The position numbers were made by a program, and so were the translations under genes. From the NCBI GenBank assembly GCA_016717105.1, contig JADKGF010000058.1, positions 30,725 through 94,724 on the forward strand: DNA of 64,000 nt, in the 5' to 3' direction. Positions 46,120-54,617 of this stretch are shown one piece after another. Under the pieces are notes generated by a model, which was given only the letters and a program-made list of their open reading frames with translations, was not told the origin of the DNA and searched no databases. How positions within the stretch are numbered: the stretch's first letter is position 1; each line of letters starts with the position of its first letter. The stretch comes from Saprospiraceae bacterium. Lineage in GTDB: Bacteria > Bacteroidota > Bacteroidia > Chitinophagales > Saprospiraceae.

Positions 46120-47898
46120 TTAATCAAAAGTAGTCATAATTTTTTCAATATTCAAGCTATTAGCCATTGCGCTAAATATTGAATAATACTCAGCTTTGTT
46201 TTTATACAACTCTTCATGGGTACCATTCTCAATACATTCTCCTTGCTTAAGGACAATAATATTGGAAGCATCAATAATTTGCGAAATGCTATGCGAAACT
46301 ATAATCACGGTTCTATCTTTTTTAATGGCATCAATACTTTTTTTAATTTGTTCGGTGGCTATCGCATCCAAATTGGCAGTTGGTTCATCCAAAAATATGA
46401 TAGGTGGATTCTTCAAAAATAATCTTGCAATCGCGATTCTTTGTTGCTGGCCACCTGACAACAAGTGTGCATCAGATTCATAACCCAAAGAAAGTTCCAT
46501 TATCTGGTTATGAATATAGGCTTTTTTGGCAGCTTCTACCACTTGTTCCTTGGTAGCATTTTCAAGCCCATAGGCGATGTTTTCATGAATTGTCCCTTTG
46601 AAAATATGGTTTTTTTGTAATACCAAACCAATTTTGCTTCTTAGAAAATGGGTGTCGTACTCCTTCAAATCTATGCCATCTAAAAAAATATGTCCCGACT
46701 GTGGCTCATAAAACTTATCCAACAAATTAATGATCGTACTTTTTCCTGCGCCGCTCAATCCGACCAGTGCCGTAATTTCATTTGGCTTTATGGTAAAATT
46801 AATATTCTTCAAAGCTTGATGTCCATTTGGATATCTGAAATTTACATTTTTTAATTCAAATAAGCCCGTTATCTTTTCAGGTTTATAATTGCCTGAAATT
46901 TCTACTTCATGTTTAGATTCTATAATATCAAAAAATCCCTCGGAATAGATCAATGCATCGTTTACCTCATCATATATCCTATGTAATTGTTTGATAGGCG
47001 CAGATACATTAGAAAATAACATAATATGAAACATAATGGCTCCCAAGGATATTTGGCCATTGAGTACAAAATAGGCCGTCAAAACGATGATCATGATCAC
47101 ACCAAATTGTTCTATAAAACTTTTCACACTATCAAAAACAAAACTCACTTTTCTGGTTTGCATTTGATTCTCAGTCATGTCAAATTGGATTTGAGCATGT
47201 TTATCAGCTTCTACTTTTTCGTTAACAAAACTTTTGATCACGGTTATAGATTCGATCAAATTGATAATTCGACTGCTTTTACTTTCTCTATATGTCCGCA
47301 TATTTCTACGAAATCCACTTAGTTTTTTTGCTTGCAGATTGCTTACCCAAAAATAAAATGGTATCATAATGAGGCCAACCAAACCCACATAAAAATTTGC
47401 ATAAAACATGACACTAAGTGCCACTATTGCATTGGTAAATAAAGGTAAAATATCTATAAAAAAATTTTGAATAAGTCGCGTCAAGCTCGATATCCCAAGA
47501 TCTATCCGTGTTTGAAGTTTTCCACTATCATTTTCGGTAGAATTATAAAAGGCTAATCTGTAGGTTAAGATTTTTTCAATAATTGCTTGAGACAAGTCTC
47601 TACTTATAAAAATTCTCAGTTTTTCTCCATAAAATTTTTGTCCAAATTGAATTAAAGCGTTCAACATTTCCTTTGAAAAGAGGATCATACTTATAAACAA
47701 TAAGAGTGCAAAACCATCTTTCAAAGCTTTTTTTTCTACCATCAAGTCACTGATAGAGTCAACAGTATATCGTAAAATGAATGCATTGACCTGAGCTGCA
47801 AATGACCCCAAAAGTGTAAGGATAAAAGTAAAAACAATAATTTTTTTATATGGCTGTATAAAAGGAATTATTTTTTTTAACAACTGGGTTATAGACAT
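46120..47898 (-). CDS. ABC transporter, fused permease-ATPase (exporter)
   Basis: A 592-aa half-exporter. Six helices form the N-terminal ABC_membrane domain (residues ~15-310). The ATPase domain has Walker A GLSGAGKST near residue 375, the signature LLSGGQQQR near 480, Walker B PIIFLDEPTANLD near 503 and the H-loop VIIVSHS. It lacks a peptidase domain. MsbA-like lipid or drug/peptide export is possible. Its start overlaps a 39-codon minus-strand ORF by 10 bp, which might be a small coupled gene. It is the largest cargo gene in the accessory region. Confidence 0.87.
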   Translation of the reverse strand: MSITQLLKKIIPFIQPYKKIIVFTFILTLLGSFAAQVNAFILRYTVDSISDLMVEKKALKDGFALLLFISMILFSKEMLNALIQFGQKFYGEKLRIFISRDLSQAIIEKILTYRLAFYNSTENDSGKLQTRIDLGISSLTRLIQNFFIDILPLFTNAIVALSVMFYANFYVGLVGLIMIPFYFWVSNLQAKKLSGFRRNMRTYRESKSSRIINLIESITVIKSFVNEKVEADKHAQIQFDMTENQMQTRKVSFVFDSVKSFIEQFGVIMIIVLTAYFVLNGQISLGAIMFHIMLFSNVSAPIKQLHRIYDEVNDALIYSEGFFDIIESKHEVEISGNYKPEKITGLFELKNVNFRYPNGHQALKNINFTIKPNEITALVGLSGAGKSTIINLLDKFYEPQSGHIFLDGIDLKEYDTHFLRSKIGLVLQKNHIFKGTIHENIAYGLENATKEQVVEAAKKAYIHNQIMELSLGYESDAHLLSGGQQQRIAIARLFLKNPPIIFLDEPTANLDAIATEQIKKSIDAIKKDRTVIIVSHSISQIIDASNIIVLKQGECIENGTHEELYKNKAEYYSIFSAMANSLNIEKIMTTFD

Positions 47899-48008
47899 AT
47901 TGCTTCTTTAATTAACTGTAGTAATTTATCTTGATCGATAGAATACAATGGCTGTATTCCAATAATCTTATACTCACACGGATTATAAACACTTGCTAAC
48001 CCATTCAT
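47889..48008 (-). CDS. Possible 39-aa peptide coupled to the ABC exporter
   Basis: An ORF starting at an ATG (48006-48008) and ending 10 bp inside the exporter gene. The peptide begins MNGLASVYNPCEYK and ends LLQLIKEAICL, with two Cys. No ribosome-binding site was judged convincing. It could be a leader or exported peptide, the tail of a lost upstream gene, or chance. Reported because of the coupling overlap. Confidence 0.25.
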   Translation of the reverse strand: MNGLASVYNPCEYKIIGIQPLYSIDQDKLLQLIKEAICL

Positions 48009-48367
48009 TTCCAAAACTATATATCATCATCATCACTTTATACAATCATACTACCCATTGCTACATGTCGCTTCATTCCAGATCACTATCAAGTTGAATC
48101 ATCACTTTCAGGTACAATATCCAGACATCATCACTTCAAAGATAATAAATTGTCTGATTCGGTACGTTTTTTAGACAAAAATAAACATTTATATTTTGGA
48201 TATTTTTTATGAAAATTATTGATGTTTTGGATTGTCTGTTCGAATAAAGCTTGTTTATTTTATTTTATTTTTAGTATTATTGCCTGATATGGCAAGAGTT
48301 TTACATTACTTTTATCGACGACTAATTCTTTATAATTATTAATAACTTCATGTTTGAAATCGACTGA
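48009..48367. other. Intergenic, nothing recognised
   Basis: About 360 bp between the putative peptide ORF and the attC-like remnant. It has short CATCATCA-type simple repeats (48025-48037 and around 48110-48150) but no gene or clear structured element that I could see. Confidence 0.4.
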
Positions 48368-48403
48368 CACTGCGATATCAAGGATTTACATCCAGTGCAA
48401 TGT
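48368..48403 (-). repeat. attC-like remnant next to intron-like copy D
   Basis: A weak inverted repeat: CACTG (48368-48372) pairs with CAGTG (48393-48397). The core is interrupted by the mobile element after ATGT, rather than the usual TTGT, and continues as TATCA after the element at 48685. Confidence 0.35.
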
Positions 48404-48684
48404 GTGTGCCATGAGCGGCAAATGTAATGCTAAAACGCAAGTTGTACAACTTATTTCAGGCTAAACAGAACATCTCAGTTTGCGAACTGTGAACGAGTGG
48501 TAGTTTCTTAATAAAAACTATTGATCAGACTAAATGTCTGATCAAAATGAGAGAACCGCAATATCAATTGCGGTTAGGGGAAGTATTTGTGTATGTATGG
48601 TGGTCATGCTAAAGCTTGACAGGCTAAGATAAATATTGAGAGGCGCGCCCCATCAGTTTCGGATGGTGTGGCCGTCTACTTGAT
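48404..48684 (+). mobile_element. Group II-intron-like element, copy D (short form)
   Basis: 281 bp, plus strand, opposite to the cargo genes. It begins GTGTGCCATGAGCGGC and ends CTACTTGAT. The terminal hairpin is CCCCATC-loop-GATGGTGTGG. Compared with copies A and B it lacks a central ~170-bp segment. No ORF inside. A canonical domain V (AGC triad with GNRA loop) was not found by eye, so it may be degenerate. Confidence 0.55.
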
Positions 48685-48686
48685 TA

Positions 48687-49460
48687 TCACTTGTATTTAT
48701 TTAACTCATTATATAAATTATTTACATCTAATTTATAATGTATTTTTCCAATCACTTTCCCATTTTTATCAAGTATGCCTAGAAATGGTTGCACATTTGT
48801 CTCAAAAAGTTTTATTTGCAGATCTTGATTCCTTTTTTCTTCGGAGTTTGTCTTCATTTTTAGGACATGAGTTTGCAAGATATAAAAAGCAAAATTTTCA
48901 TTTATAAGCTGAGCTATATTTTCATTTTTAAGTACAACGTTTTCAAAGGATTTAGAATTAAGACTCTTTTCGTTGGTGAAATATAATATAGATTTATGTT
49001 TGCTTTTACTATTTAGTTCGAACTTTGTTGTGGAATTTGGGTAAACATCTGACATTTCCTTAACCCTTTGATTTTCTACTGATTTTTGATTTTGAATATA
49101 ATAATTCAATAATTCTTCTTTTTTTGATTGGTACGATTTATCTGTTCTAATTATTTCAAACTCTTCTAATACCGTACTTAAGGTAAAAGATTCAATTTTT
49201 TTTGATCGTAACATTTTTAATGCCACTTCATTTACCAAGGTTCCCATAAATGAGCTGTTTTGAAGAAGTTTGATTTCAATTGAATCGTATCCGCATAGTG
49301 ACAATTTTGAAATATTTGATTGTAATTCTTTTCTAGACTCTTCATCAAATTTCTCAGGGAATTGATAAACTTTAATTTCGTTGCAGAAATTAGCACTTTG
49401 TGCATTTGACATATTCACAATTGCACCTAGGAAAATTACATTAATTATCGCTTTTAACAT
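48687..49460 (-). CDS. Secreted protein with thioredoxin-like C-terminus
   Basis: A 257-aa protein with a signal peptide (MLKAIINVIFLGAIVNMSNA). The N-terminal half is helical and charged (FDEESRKELQSNISKLSL, SYQSKKEELLNYYIQNQKS). The last ~35 residues, TNVQPFLGILDKNGKVIGKI, resemble the 'QPxxxIxDxxGKxI' strand pattern of thioredoxin-like folds, but no CxxC is present. Only one or two Cys. Function not recognised. Single-gene unit, with intron-like elements on both sides. Confidence 0.55.
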   Translation of the reverse strand: MLKAIINVIFLGAIVNMSNAQSANFCNEIKVYQFPEKFDEESRKELQSNISKLSLCGYDSIEIKLLQNSSFMGTLVNEVALKMLRSKKIESFTLSTVLEEFEIIRTDKSYQSKKEELLNYYIQNQKSVENQRVKEMSDVYPNSTTKFELNSKSKHKSILYFTNEKSLNSKSFENVVLKNENIAQLINENFAFYILQTHVLKMKTNSEEKRNQDLQIKLFETNVQPFLGILDKNGKVIGKIHYKLDVNNLYNELNKYK

Positions 49461-49487
49461 CTTTCTCTTCTATAAGTGATAAGGGCT

Positions 49488-49537
49488 AGTACATGCGGCG
49501 TGCCGACATTAGGAGGCATGATCGTCATGGACATTGT
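49488..49537 (-). repeat. attC-like site interrupted by copy C
   Basis: On the plus strand GCGGCGT (49495-49501) pairs with ACGCCGC found beyond the inserted element (49822-49828). With the element removed the junction reads ACATTGT-TGTACGCC, so the R''-like core GTTGTAC is split after GT. Confidence 0.5.
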
Positions 49538-49818
49538 GTGTGCCTTTAGTGGCAAATGTAATGCAAAAACGCAAGTTGTACAACTTATTTCAGGTTAAAC
49601 TGAACCCATCGGTTTGCGAACTGTGAACGAGTGGTAGTTTTTTAATATAAACTATTGATCTGACTAAATGTCTGATCAAAATGAGAGAACCGCAATATCA
49701 ATTGCGGCTAGGTGAAGTATTTGTGTTCGTACGGTGGTCATGCTAAAGCTTGACAGGCTATGATAAATTGTGAGAGGCGCTCCCTATCAGTTTCGGCTGG
49801 TGGGGCCGTCTACTCGAT
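49538..49818 (+). mobile_element. Group II-intron-like element, copy C (short form)
   Basis: 281 bp, plus strand. It starts GTGTGCCTTTAGTGGC and ends CTACTCGAT; the flanks are ...ATTGT and TGTACG. Internal features shared with copy D include CGCAAGTTGTACAACTT, a CCGCAATATCAATTGCGG hairpin and the terminal CTCCCTATCAG/CTGGTGGGG hairpin. It lacks the central ~170-bp segment and has no ORF. Confidence 0.6.
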
Positions 49819-49869
49819 TGTACGCCGCTTTTTATGTCACGCGATAGCAAGTTGCCAAAATAAAAAATG

Positions 49870-51129
49870 CTATTTAAACTTTTCGTCCAACTTACTTTGC
49901 TCAAGAAATTTTTTATAGTCTTGAATGTGCAACATTTCATAAATAGCTTTTTTCTTGTCCGACGCTAGTTCGTAATAGGCTTTGCATATTTGATAACCTA
50001 CCCAATAGCCCAAGTCAGCAGGTTTGTCGGCTGTTTCTTGTTCACTATTGGCTATCCAATTATAAGCTCTGTCTAAATACATTTCCTTTTTAAAGTCTGT
50101 CCAAATAGATTTTTCTTTCCCTTTGGCAAAAATAAAAAGTCTTTCATTTGCTGTTTTGCCTGAAATCAATTCTCCAATAAAGTCGGCCATTCCTTCTTTT
50201 AATGCTGCTGCTAATAATGTAGTGTCTGATGCCATTCCGTTTTGTTCGTAGTGAATAAGTTCGTGGGCAACGGTATATGGTAAATTCTTAAAAGTGCTTA
50301 TGTTCTTTTTCTCCCAAGCATTCAATTCTGTAGTATCTGCCGTAGGCGACATACAGGCTTGGTCAATTCCAAGTATCAATCCTTCGCTTGAAATTGTCCC
50401 TGCTGAATTTAATTTGCCTATTACAAAATATATAGGTGGAAAAATAGCATCCGGATATATGTTTTTGAGTTTGACAAATGATTTTTGAAATGCAGATTTT
50501 AGTTTAGCAGCTTTTAAAGTATTAGCTCTTATTGAAGTGTAGTATTTCTCTTTAAGGTTATGGATGTAAACAAAATTGTTGATATTGTCAATTTTATTCA
50601 AATAGTAAAACTGTAAGGCCATTGTTCCATTATTTATATAGTTTTTCATATAAATATTTTCAGCCATTGAAGGGTTTTCCTGTACTAAATCATAAGCTTT
50701 CCAAAAATTAAGAACGTCTTTATCAATTACTTTAACTGCTTTTGGATTTGTAGTGTAAACTGGTTTTATGGAATTTAATAAATTTTTCCACCTACTACTT
50801 TCTTTCATAAATAAAAATGCATCTTCACTATTTAAAGCAGGTAAATCATTAAACCCTAATTGTGTAATTGCAATATCTAGACACTTAAAACTATTTGAGC
50901 TGTCCTTAGCACTGGCATAAGCAAACGCAGCATACGAATAGTTTGTATTCCTTGCTAACTTATTTTCTGTAAGTTTTGCTGCTTTTTCCCAAATTTGAGC
51001 GGCATTTACGAAATCACTCTTTTTATAGAAAGTGTTACCAAGTTTCATTAAACTGTCCACAGCCGTTTGTGAAAACGAAATATTGTAAGTTATTGTTAGG
51101 ATAAGTCCAAGCAGTAATATTTGTCGCAT
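49870..51129 (-). CDS. Secreted DUF2268-like zinc protease with TPR-like N-terminus
   Basis: A 419-aa protein. The start at 51129 opens a signal peptide (MRQILLLGLILTITYNISFS). Residues ~25-110 are TPR-like (LMKLGNTFYKKSDFVNAAQIW). The C-terminal half has a zinc-protease motif, TVAHELIHYEQNG near residue 290 (HExxH) with a downstream LKEGMADFIGELISG that would give the third ligand Glu. This is the pattern of DUF2268 'predicted Zn-dependent protease'. Upstream in-frame codons to 51228 run into the attC-like repeat and are not taken as coding. Single-gene unit. Confidence 0.72.
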   Translation of the reverse strand: MRQILLLGLILTITYNISFSQTAVDSLMKLGNTFYKKSDFVNAAQIWEKAAKLTENKLARNTNYSYAAFAYASAKDSSNSFKCLDIAITQLGFNDLPALNSEDAFLFMKESSRWKNLLNSIKPVYTTNPKAVKVIDKDVLNFWKAYDLVQENPSMAENIYMKNYINNGTMALQFYYLNKIDNINNFVYIHNLKEKYYTSIRANTLKAAKLKSAFQKSFVKLKNIYPDAIFPPIYFVIGKLNSAGTISSEGLILGIDQACMSPTADTTELNAWEKKNISTFKNLPYTVAHELIHYEQNGMASDTTLLAAALKEGMADFIGELISGKTANERLFIFAKGKEKSIWTDFKKEMYLDRAYNWIANSEQETADKPADLGYWVGYQICKAYYELASDKKKAIYEMLHIQDYKKFLEQSKLDEKFK

Positions 51130-51174
51130 AATTTTGATTAAAAATTTAAAGTTTGATGGCTGTCTTAAAGTGGC

Positions 51175-51301
51175 GTACAACGTTTTGGGGCTTGGCGAAG
51201 TGGGGGAAATCGAAGCTAAAATGTTCAATTAACCACTAATGTTGATAGAAGTACGAATGTTCAAATTTAGCACTTCTGCCCCCATTTTGCCAAACACTTG
51301 T
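51175..51301 (-). repeat. attC-like site interrupted by copy B
   Basis: Plus-strand boxes TTGGC (51192-51196) and GGGGG (51202-51206) pair with CCCCC (51279-51283) and GCCAA (51289-51293). The R'-like end in gene orientation is GTTGTAC (51175-51181). The R''-like core GTTGGTG is split: GT at 51300-51301, TGGTG at 51750-51754. Confidence 0.6.
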
Positions 51302-51749
51302 GTGTGCCTTGAATGGCAAATGTACAGCTAAAATGTTAGTTGTACAACTTGTTATAAAACAAGTTATCTAGAGCGTGAAAGTCTCTCATACGAAGGTAGG
51401 CAGAAAAGGCGTCACGCTAAAGACGTGATAAAGTAGGGCAGTAGCTCAAAGCCCAATTCTGATAACAACTATTACGCTGGAGCGACTAAGGAAACGTGGC
51501 TATCAATCACTTTTGGATGTGTGCATTAACCTGAACCCATCAGTTTGCGAACTGTGAACGAGTGGTAGTTTTTTAATAAAAACTATTGCTCAGACTAAAT
51601 GTCAGAGCAAAATGAGAGAACCGCAATATCAATTGCGGCTAGGAGAAGTATTTGTGTACGTACGGTGGTCATGCTAAAGCTTGACAGGCTATGATAAATT
51701 ATGAGAGGCGCTCCCCATCAGTTTCGGCTGGTGGGGCCGTCTACTCGAT
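51302..51749 (+). mobile_element. Group II-intron-like element, copy B (long form)
   Basis: 448 bp, plus strand, antisense to the cargo genes. It starts GTGTGCCTTGAATGGC after TTGT and ends CTACTCGAT before T. The long-form segment includes GAGCGTGAAAGTCTCTCAT, CGTCACGCTAAAGACGTG and ACTGAACC-like stretches resembling domain I pieces. It ends with the CCCCATCAG/CTGGTGGGG hairpin. No reverse transcriptase ORF. Domain V not recognised. Confidence 0.6.
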
Positions 51750-51792
51750 TGGTGGCAGTTTTTATTTCACGTCAAACTTGTCCTTCGTCTAT

Positions 51793-52509
51793 TCACATTA
51801 GGTAAAATATGCTGTAAGTCATGCCAAAATTAAATGCGGCATGACAAACTATTGCTCCTAAAATAGAGCCTACTTTTTTGCGAAATGTGAAAAATAATAA
51901 ACTCACTAAAAACATACTCGATACCCAAATTATTGTCGGGAAAAAATAAAAATCCCATGTGTTATTAATGAATACCAAGCCAAAATGTGAAATATGGGTT
52001 AATGCAAATGCTGAACTGTCCACTATTGATGCCTTTTTTTTCTCCCAATGATTTTGTAAAACTGGTATGAACAATCCTCTAAAAAACAATTCTTCACCAA
52101 TTGGACTGAAAATCATGCCCATCGTTGCAATAATTGCAAAACCTTTACTCTTGTCCATAGACTTTCCAATATATTGATACCAATTTTGAAAAGAATTGTA
52201 ATATAAAATTTGTCCGATGAAGTTTAATAATAAACTGGCAATTAGTCCGCCCACAAGAGCAATGAATAACCATTTATAGTTCAGAGGTTTTGTAATACCA
52301 ATTTGATTGCGTCCAAATTTGGTCAAGAATAAAAATGGGGCAATTGCGGAAATCGTCATAATAAGTCCAATGTAGCCATTGTTACCTCCTGAATTAGCAT
52401 TGAGAACTAAAATAAATCTTGGAATACAAATGATGAGAATCAGGAACAGTCCAAATTTCCAATTATAACTAAAAAATCTACTCCAAAAAGGTCCTAACTC
52501 GTTGTCCAT
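51793..52509 (-). CDS. CPBP (CAAX/Abi) intramembrane protease
   Basis: A 238-aa membrane protein with six to eight helices. The three CPBP motifs are visible: EELFFRGLF near residue 140 (EExxxR), SSAFALTHI near residue 165 (FxxxH) and CHAAFNFG near residue 222 (HxxxN/D). CPBP proteins are glutamate-type intramembrane proteases related to CAAX prenyl endopeptidase Rce1; bacterial ones serve bacteriocin immunity, signalling or abortive infection. Substrate unknown. Single-gene unit flanked by interrupted attC-like sites. Confidence 0.83.
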   Translation of the reverse strand: MDNELGPFWSRFFSYNWKFGLFLILIICIPRFILVLNANSGGNNGYIGLIMTISAIAPFLFLTKFGRNQIGITKPLNYKWLFIALVGGLIASLLLNFIGQILYYNSFQNWYQYIGKSMDKSKGFAIIATMGMIFSPIGEELFFRGLFIPVLQNHWEKKKASIVDSSAFALTHISHFGLVFINNTWDFYFFPTIIWVSSMFLVSLLFFTFRKKVGSILGAIVCHAAFNFGMTYSIFYLM

Positions 52510-52561
52510 ATTGTTCTTGAATGTCGCTTATCAGTCACTGTTTTCGGTTTTCTAAAATTGC

Positions 52562-52688
52562 CACCAACGGTCTGGGGCTTGGCGAAGTGGGGGAAATCGA
52601 AGCACAAATGCTCAATAAACCACTAATGTTGATGGAAGTACGAATGCTCAAATTTAGCACTTCTGCCCCCATTTTGCCAAACCCTTGT
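52562..52688 (-). repeat. attC-like site interrupted by copy A
   Basis: Very similar to the site at 51175-51301. TTGGC (52579-52583) and GGGGG (52589-52593) pair with CCCCC (52666-52670) and GCCAA (52676-52680). The R'-like end in gene orientation is GTTGGTG (52562-52568). The R''-like core GTTATGT is split: GT at 52687-52688, TATGT from 53150. Confidence 0.6.
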
Positions 52689-53149
52689 GTGTGCCTTAAA
52701 AGGCAAATGTACAGCTAAAATGTTAGTTGTACAACTTGTTATAAAACAAGTTATATAGAGCGTGAAAGACTCTCATACGCGAGTGGGCAGAAAAGGCGTC
52801 AACCTAAAGACATGATAAAATATGGGCCGTAGCTCAAAGCCCAATTTTGATAACAACTATTATGCTGGAGCGACTAAGGAAAAGTGGTTATCAATCTCTT
52901 TTGGATGTGTACATTAAACTGAACCCATCAGTTTGCGAACTGTGAATGAGTGGTAGTTTTTTAATAAAAACTATTACTCAGACTAAATATCTGATCAAAA
53001 TGAGAGGACCGCAATATCAATTGCGGCTAGGAGAAGTATTTGTGTACGTTCGGTGGTAACGCTAAAGCTCATGCTATAGCTTGACAGGCTATGACAAATT
53101 ATGAGAGGCGCTCCCCATCAGTTTCGGCTGGTGGGGCCTTCTACTCGAT
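52689..53149 (+). mobile_element. Group II-intron-like element, copy A (long form)
   Basis: 461 bp, plus strand, antisense to cargo. It starts GTGTGCCTTAAAAGGC after TTGT and ends CTACTCGAT before T. Almost the same as copy B apart from point changes and a small insertion near 53060-53080. It has the terminal CCCCATCAG/CTGGTGGGG hairpin. No ORF; domain V not recognised by eye. Confidence 0.6.
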
Positions 53150-53166
53150 TATGTGCAGCCCATATT

Positions 53167-54378
53167 TTAGTCATGTTTTGGTTCTTGTAAGTTAAAATAT
53201 TCACTCTTTGTTTTGTCTAATGTTGCTTTTATAATTTTATAATTTTCTTCTGTTGGTTTTAGGTCAATATACTTGTCTATAATAGTTCTATGTCTAAAAA
53301 TCACAAATGTATTCTCTACGCCTGGGTTTATTTTATTTAGGTTTACTTCGCTTTCTGTGTCTGTCATTGAAGGCACAAATGTTAAAGCAATATTTTTTAA
53401 GTTGAGTTCAAGCCCAATATTTTCTAATTCTTTTTGTCGTATGTCTTTGTTGTAATCGTTCTCATTTCCGTAAACAAAATATGCTTTCAAATATTTACTT
53501 CGTGATACACTTTCTTGCTCTAAAAAAGTCAGCCAGTTTTTAATTTCGTCCCAATTTGGATTATTGCCAACAAAGTAAACAATTCCGTGAAACCGTCCAT
53601 ACTTGCAAACTGGACAGGTTCTCGTTCCTTTGTCTGGACCAAAGGCGTGGTAAGGAATAAAAGATGGATTGTCTTCGCCAATTTCAAGGCCTGATTGTTT
53701 TTTCGATTTATTTGTTTCTGGGTAATTTGGAATGTTAAGCCCCAAAATAATATTATGTTCTGCGATTTGTAAATCGCCTGAAATTAAAACTCTCAAAATT
53801 CCACTACCGCCACGATTTTCAAGTGCTTTTCTTTTATCGCCTGTCAAAAGTTTATCATCGTCAAAAACAAATTCATCAATGTAGTATTCGTTTTCAATGT
53901 TTGGCTCTTTTATAGAAGTATGAATATGTGCTGGAATATTTTCATTTGGATAAGGTGCAGGTTTAATAGTGTAAATTGAGTATTTACCATTTTCATCTGT
54001 CTTTACCCAACCCCGAATGTGTCCATGTCGTTTTGCTTTTTCGTCCATTCCTTGTCTCGGTGAATAGTAGCCGTTATTGTCGGTTTGCCAATAATAAATA
54101 ATAACATTTGGTGCTGGTGTTTTTCCGTCAAGTTTAAAAACTTTTCCTGTTACTAATAATTTTTGTCCTTTTTCTGTCCAACCGGCACTTGTGTCTGTCG
54201 ATTTAATATTTGTCGGCATTCCAACAAACATAATTTCACAACCGTCACAACCACTACCAACAAGTTCTTTTTTATCGGTATTTTTTGGTGTTGTTGATTT
54301 GTCTTTTGTCTGTCCGTTACAACTTGTCATTAAGTTGAGTAGAGCAACAAAAAGTATAAAGTTAATTAGTCTGTTCAT
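53167..54378 (-). CDS. Intradiol dioxygenase-like lipoprotein with CxxC C-terminal domain
   Basis: A 403-aa lipoprotein. The start at 54378 opens an SPII signal (LFVALLNLMTSCNGQ). Residues ~40-200 fit the secreted intradiol ring-cleavage dioxygenase fold: APNVIIYYWQTDNNGYYS, HGHIRGWVKTDENGKYSIYT and PAHIHTSI, which supply the Tyr and two His iron ligands. The C-terminal half begins TRTCPVCKYGRFHGIVYFVG, a CxxC-bearing, thioredoxin-like domain. Oxygenation of an aromatic substrate outside the cytoplasm is possible, but the fused domain makes the role unclear. Single-gene unit. Confidence 0.72.
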   Translation of the reverse strand: MNRLINFILFVALLNLMTSCNGQTKDKSTTPKNTDKKELVGSGCDGCEIMFVGMPTNIKSTDTSAGWTEKGQKLLVTGKVFKLDGKTPAPNVIIYYWQTDNNGYYSPRQGMDEKAKRHGHIRGWVKTDENGKYSIYTIKPAPYPNENIPAHIHTSIKEPNIENEYYIDEFVFDDDKLLTGDKRKALENRGGSGILRVLISGDLQIAEHNIILGLNIPNYPETNKSKKQSGLEIGEDNPSFIPYHAFGPDKGTRTCPVCKYGRFHGIVYFVGNNPNWDEIKNWLTFLEQESVSRSKYLKAYFVYGNENDYNKDIRQKELENIGLELNLKNIALTFVPSMTDTESEVNLNKINPGVENTFVIFRHRTIIDKYIDLKPTEENYKIIKATLDKTKSEYFNLQEPKHD

Positions 54379-54405
54379 AATTGGTATGCTGTTCGTTTGG
54401 GTTGC

Positions 54406-54497
54406 ACATAACTTCTCTATCCCCAACACAAATATATTCCAACTTTCGCTTTTATTTTCATTTTTTTAAAGAATATTGCCAAAAGCGTTGGTTATTG
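54406..54497 (-). repeat. attC-like site with conserved promoter-like arm
   Basis: CCAAC in CCCCAACAC (54421-54429) pairs with GTTGG (54487-54491 region). The R'-like end in gene orientation is GTTATGT (54406-54412), and TATATTTG (TAnnTTTG) lies in the arm before the dioxygenase gene. The arm is almost the same as that at 43207-43265. Confidence 0.5.
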
Positions 54498-54617
54498 CTG
54501 GCATCGAATTTTCATTTGATGAAATTTACCAAAAAGAGCCCTTTCATATACTGTTGAACTCGTTTGGGCCGACGATATTGATCAATTTTTGATAGATCCT
54601 TTGGGTTGTAAGATGGT
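54498..54617 (-). repeat. Dispersed repeat R3, first piece
   Basis: Matches the 'AAAATTCGATGCCAG' half of R1 and R2. The remaining part of the unit lies at 54880-54937, so R3 is split by about 260 bp of other sequence. Confidence 0.6.

Noticed and set aside
48404..53149. CRISPR array
   Set aside because: The repeats at 48-53 kb are 280-460 bp long, few, and lie between genes; there are no short regularly spaced repeats or cas genes.
48404..53149. Diversity-generating retroelement or retron
   Set aside because: The intron-like units have no reverse transcriptase ORF, no template/variable repeat pair and no msr/msd-like pairing that I could recognise.
53167..54429. Upstream start at 54429 for the dioxygenase-like lipoprotein
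   Set aside because: The extra 17 codons lie in the attC-like arm, and the lipoprotein signal begins only at 54378.
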